From NCBI GenBank assembly GCA_947685225.1, contig CANTUV010000004.1, positions 16,833,001 to 16,897,000 on the forward strand: a DNA stretch of 64,000 nucleotides. Direction: 5' to 3'. The stretch is from Garcia nutans (taxonomy: Eukaryota > Streptophyta > Magnoliopsida > Malpighiales > Euphorbiaceae). The notes under the pieces were generated by a model. That model did no database searches, was not told the origin of the DNA, and saw only the letters and a program-made list of their open reading frames with translations. The position numbers were made by a program, and so were the translations under genes. Positions 61,990 to 64,000 of this stretch are shown in pieces (positions within the stretch are counted from its first letter, which is position 1; each line of letters opens with the position of its first letter).

Positions 61990-62508
61990 AATTGTAAATC
62001 CATTGCATCTGCGACGGCATCTGCGACGGAATGTGCGACGGAAAGCACCACGGCATATATATATTCCAGAACATCTGCGACAGCCTTTGTGATGAATTTG
62101 CGACAAGTTTTGCGACCAAATCTGCGACGAAAAATCTGCAACGACAATCTGCGACGGAATACTATGACCTTGAAAATGGCGGGAAGATAAATTTGCTACC
62201 AATTAGCGACGGTTTCTGCGACGGAATCTGCAACGAATTTGTGATGGAAATCTGTGACGAAATCTGCGACGGAATCTGCGACGGCTGCCCTTTACCCGCG
62301 AATATTTAAGCACGAGATTTGCAACCGCCGAGTGGTTGCAAATCCGTCGCAATTTGCGACGGCCTGTCGCAAAATTGAAAATTGAGATGCCTTTTTTATT
62401 AACGGACAGAATTCGTCGCAGATCGGTCGCAAATCTTGATTTGTGACTGATTTGCGACGGATCTGCGATGGATTCTGTCCGTTGCAGATAGCGTTTTTTT
62501 TTGTAGTG
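61990..62508 (+). repeat. CACTA 3' subterminal and terminal repeats
   Basis: Many copies of TCTGCGACGG-type words in both orientations run up to the terminal TTTTTTTTTGTAGTG. They mirror the left end (47979-48480). A short AT-rich 3' flank (61766-61990) separates them from the last exon. Frames here are repeat artefacts. Confidence 0.92.
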
Positions 62509-62511
62509 CTT

Positions 62512-63415
62512 GTATATGAAATTTCAAAATTTTCTCGATTGGTTTATTATGGTTTTTAAATAGGTTCTCAACTTTTATAAATTCTGAATTACTATATAGA
62601 TTCTAATAAACTATATTCTTATATTTTTATTAAATAGTAAATCATTCTTAAAAATTATAAAATTTTATATATCAACTCTTAACACATTGAAAAACACTCA
62701 GTTAAAATTTCATACTCATTGAGCTTCTTTAGATTAATCTAAAAATTCGTTCAACTCACTTTACATAATAGGAACAGAAAATTCCAGCATGCATTATAAA
62801 TCAATTCTTTACTACTTTACCTTCTTTATCAATTAAGTTATCCCTTAAATCTAATTGAATATAAATCATAACTTATAAGTTAATTTAAATTTTATCTTTC
62901 TAAAGCTTTTAAATTAAGGATCTTTAGAACACTCACCTATTTGTAAGTCTTGAAATTATTTCTTCAAATCTTTCTCCATTCCTACCTCCAATCTCAAACT
63001 ACCAAGCTCATCTTCTCTTCTCCCCTCTTTTCTCTTATTATTTTATTTTCTTTTTCTTTTTCTGTTCTCCATGTCTCTTCATCCACCTCTACTTCTCATT
63101 CTTTGTGTTTTCTTTCTTTCTTTCTTTGTATTTTCTTTCTTTCTTTAATTTTCCCTTCTTCAATTAATAAACTAACCTTATTAATGGTCATTTCAATTTT
63201 AATTATTCAAATTAAAAGTACCTAAATTTACCTAATTTTCCCACTATAATTATTTATTATATATTATTATTTTAATTTTTTACCTAATTATTTCAACTAC
63301 TAATTATAATTAAATTTTTAATGGTTTAATATTTTGCCCACTATTTTTTTATTACTATTTACACTCCACTATATATATATTTTTTTTCTTACCTAATTGT
63401 TCAACTTCTTCTTCT

Positions 63416-63449
<34 letters not shown>

Positions 63450-63535
63450 ATTTATTAAATTTTAACTTATATTTTTTTGCATTAGTAATAACTTTAACTA
63501 TACAATTACTAAAGTTTTTTTTTTACAAGATATTA
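62512..63535 (-). repeat. Probable LTR end of another gypsy-like element
   Basis: AT-rich and CT-rich sequence ending AAGATATTACA, followed by TTCTTCTCTTCTTAAG, which on the minus strand is a purine-rich tract before TGTAATATC. This is the layout of the 3' LTR of a minus-strand element, as at 7497 and 20099. The end region resembles repeat X (TTACCTAATTGTTCAAC near 63390). The other LTR boundary is not found; the CACTA element is inserted at its left. Confidence 0.5.
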
Positions 63536-64000
63536 CATTCTTCTCTTCTTAAGAAAATTTATTTTCAAATTTTTACTAATTTTTGTAGATAGAAACAGAT
63601 AAGAATACGTGGTAAGTATATTTTATTTTTTTTCTTTAAAATATTTTTCTAATAAAATTAATATACATCCTTAGTCTATTTTTTAAAATTACTAAATCAA
63701 TTTAAGTAATAACTTAAAATCTACAATTATTTCTTAAGTTTTATTTAAGAAATATAAACCATTATGTATATATATATATATATATATTTATCTTACATTT
63801 TTATTTCTATTAAAGACTTTAATATATAACTTTATAATTTAACTACATAGCTTAATCTATACTCTTTGTTTTATAAATTCTTTTTTTATCCATCTTAATA
63901 ATCAACTTATGTCAAAATTTTCTTCAATATATTATGTTACCGAAAAGACTCATAATTTATTTTTTTTCTTAAATAATCTCAATCCTTTATTTCTCATTTT
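63536..64000. other. AT-rich DNA, possibly the interior of an element running out of the window
   Basis: It begins with the reversed polypurine tract. After that I see only AT-rich sequence with an AT microsatellite (about 63767-63789) and no coding frame. Confidence 0.3.

Larger units (their letters stand above)
47979..62508 (+). mobile_element. CACTA (En/Spm) DNA transposon carrying a glutaredoxin gene
   Basis: The left end starts CACTACAAAAATATTCGGC and the right end finishes TTTTTTTTTGTAGTG, forming CACTAC terminal inverted repeats. The 3-bp duplication CTT flanks it (47976-47978 and 62509-62511). Both ends carry dense subterminal repeats based on TGCGACGG and its complement. Inside are a TNP2-type transposase gene and a Transposase_24-type gene, both on the + strand and both broken by stops. 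A solo LTR and an antisense glutaredoxin gene sit in the second gene's last intron. It could move only if proteins are supplied by another copy. Confidence 0.96.

Noticed and set aside
61917..62309. Overlapping frames on both strands, also 48081-48624
   Set aside because: They come from CACTA subterminal TGCGACGG repeats, which stay open in many frames.
1..64000. tRNA, rRNA or microRNA genes
   Set aside because: I saw no tRNA-like or rRNA sequence; only primer sites complementary to tRNA ends. A microRNA search needs folding and small RNA data.

Overview
The window is plant nuclear DNA, most likely from an AT-rich eudicot. It is almost entirely transposable elements. Evidence for a plant: Ty3/gypsy LTR retrotransposons with initiator-Met primer sites and chromodomain-ended integrases, a CACTA (En/Spm) DNA transposon with TNP2-type and Transposase_24-type genes, and a CC-type glutaredoxin (a class restricted to land plants). 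I cannot name the species. I saw no tRNA, rRNA, CRISPR or bacterial-type gene. The only intact cellular-type gene I can support is the glutaredoxin, and it lies inside the CACTA element.

Left part (1-2090): an inverted, window-truncated LTR of a Tat/Ogre-like family, then a short unassigned stretch with a 20-bp tandem repeat. Region 2091-47978 is a deep nest. The base layer is a very AT-rich LTR-like repeat (called X here; first part 2091-4947, remainder 43851-44299). Element C, a minus-strand gypsy chromovirus (4948-43845, target duplication GCTGA), is inserted in X. Element T, a Tat/Ogre-like element (8534-38893, only gag seen, with large minisatellite arrays), is inserted in C's integrase. 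Element A, a plus-strand chromovirus (13310-34141, duplication AAAGA), is inserted in T. Element B, a minus-strand element (17160-28472, duplication TGTTT), is inserted in A's protease. LTR divergence agrees with this order: I count roughly 13 differences in 2940 bp for B and about 28 substitutions plus indels in 2.32 kb for A; C is clearly more diverged. B is youngest by nesting and by LTR identity, yet its coding region is the most decayed, so it probably moved using proteins from elsewhere.

Middle (44300-47978): a second X copy in the same orientation meets an inverted X copy at a perfect AT palindrome.

Right part (47979-62508): a 14.5-kb CACTA transposon with CACTAC termini, subterminal TGCGACGG-type repeats and a CTT target duplication. 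It carries a broken TNP2-like transposase gene (50752-54341) and a broken second gene of the Transposase_24 type (54896-61765). The last intron of the second gene is about 5 kb long. It holds an antisense, uninterrupted CC-type glutaredoxin gene (56682-56987) with its own TATA box, and a 3.05-kb solo LTR (57725-60774, duplication AAGGT). This looks like host-gene capture by a CACTA element and is the most interesting feature of the window. From 62512 to the end there is AT-rich LTR-like sequence ending at a reversed polypurine tract near 63535, probably the left LTR of another element that runs out of the window.

No element here has an intact set of genes as read. Most of the premature stops are at CAG, CAA or CGA codons that became TAG, TAA or TGA, which fits deamination of methylated, silenced DNA.
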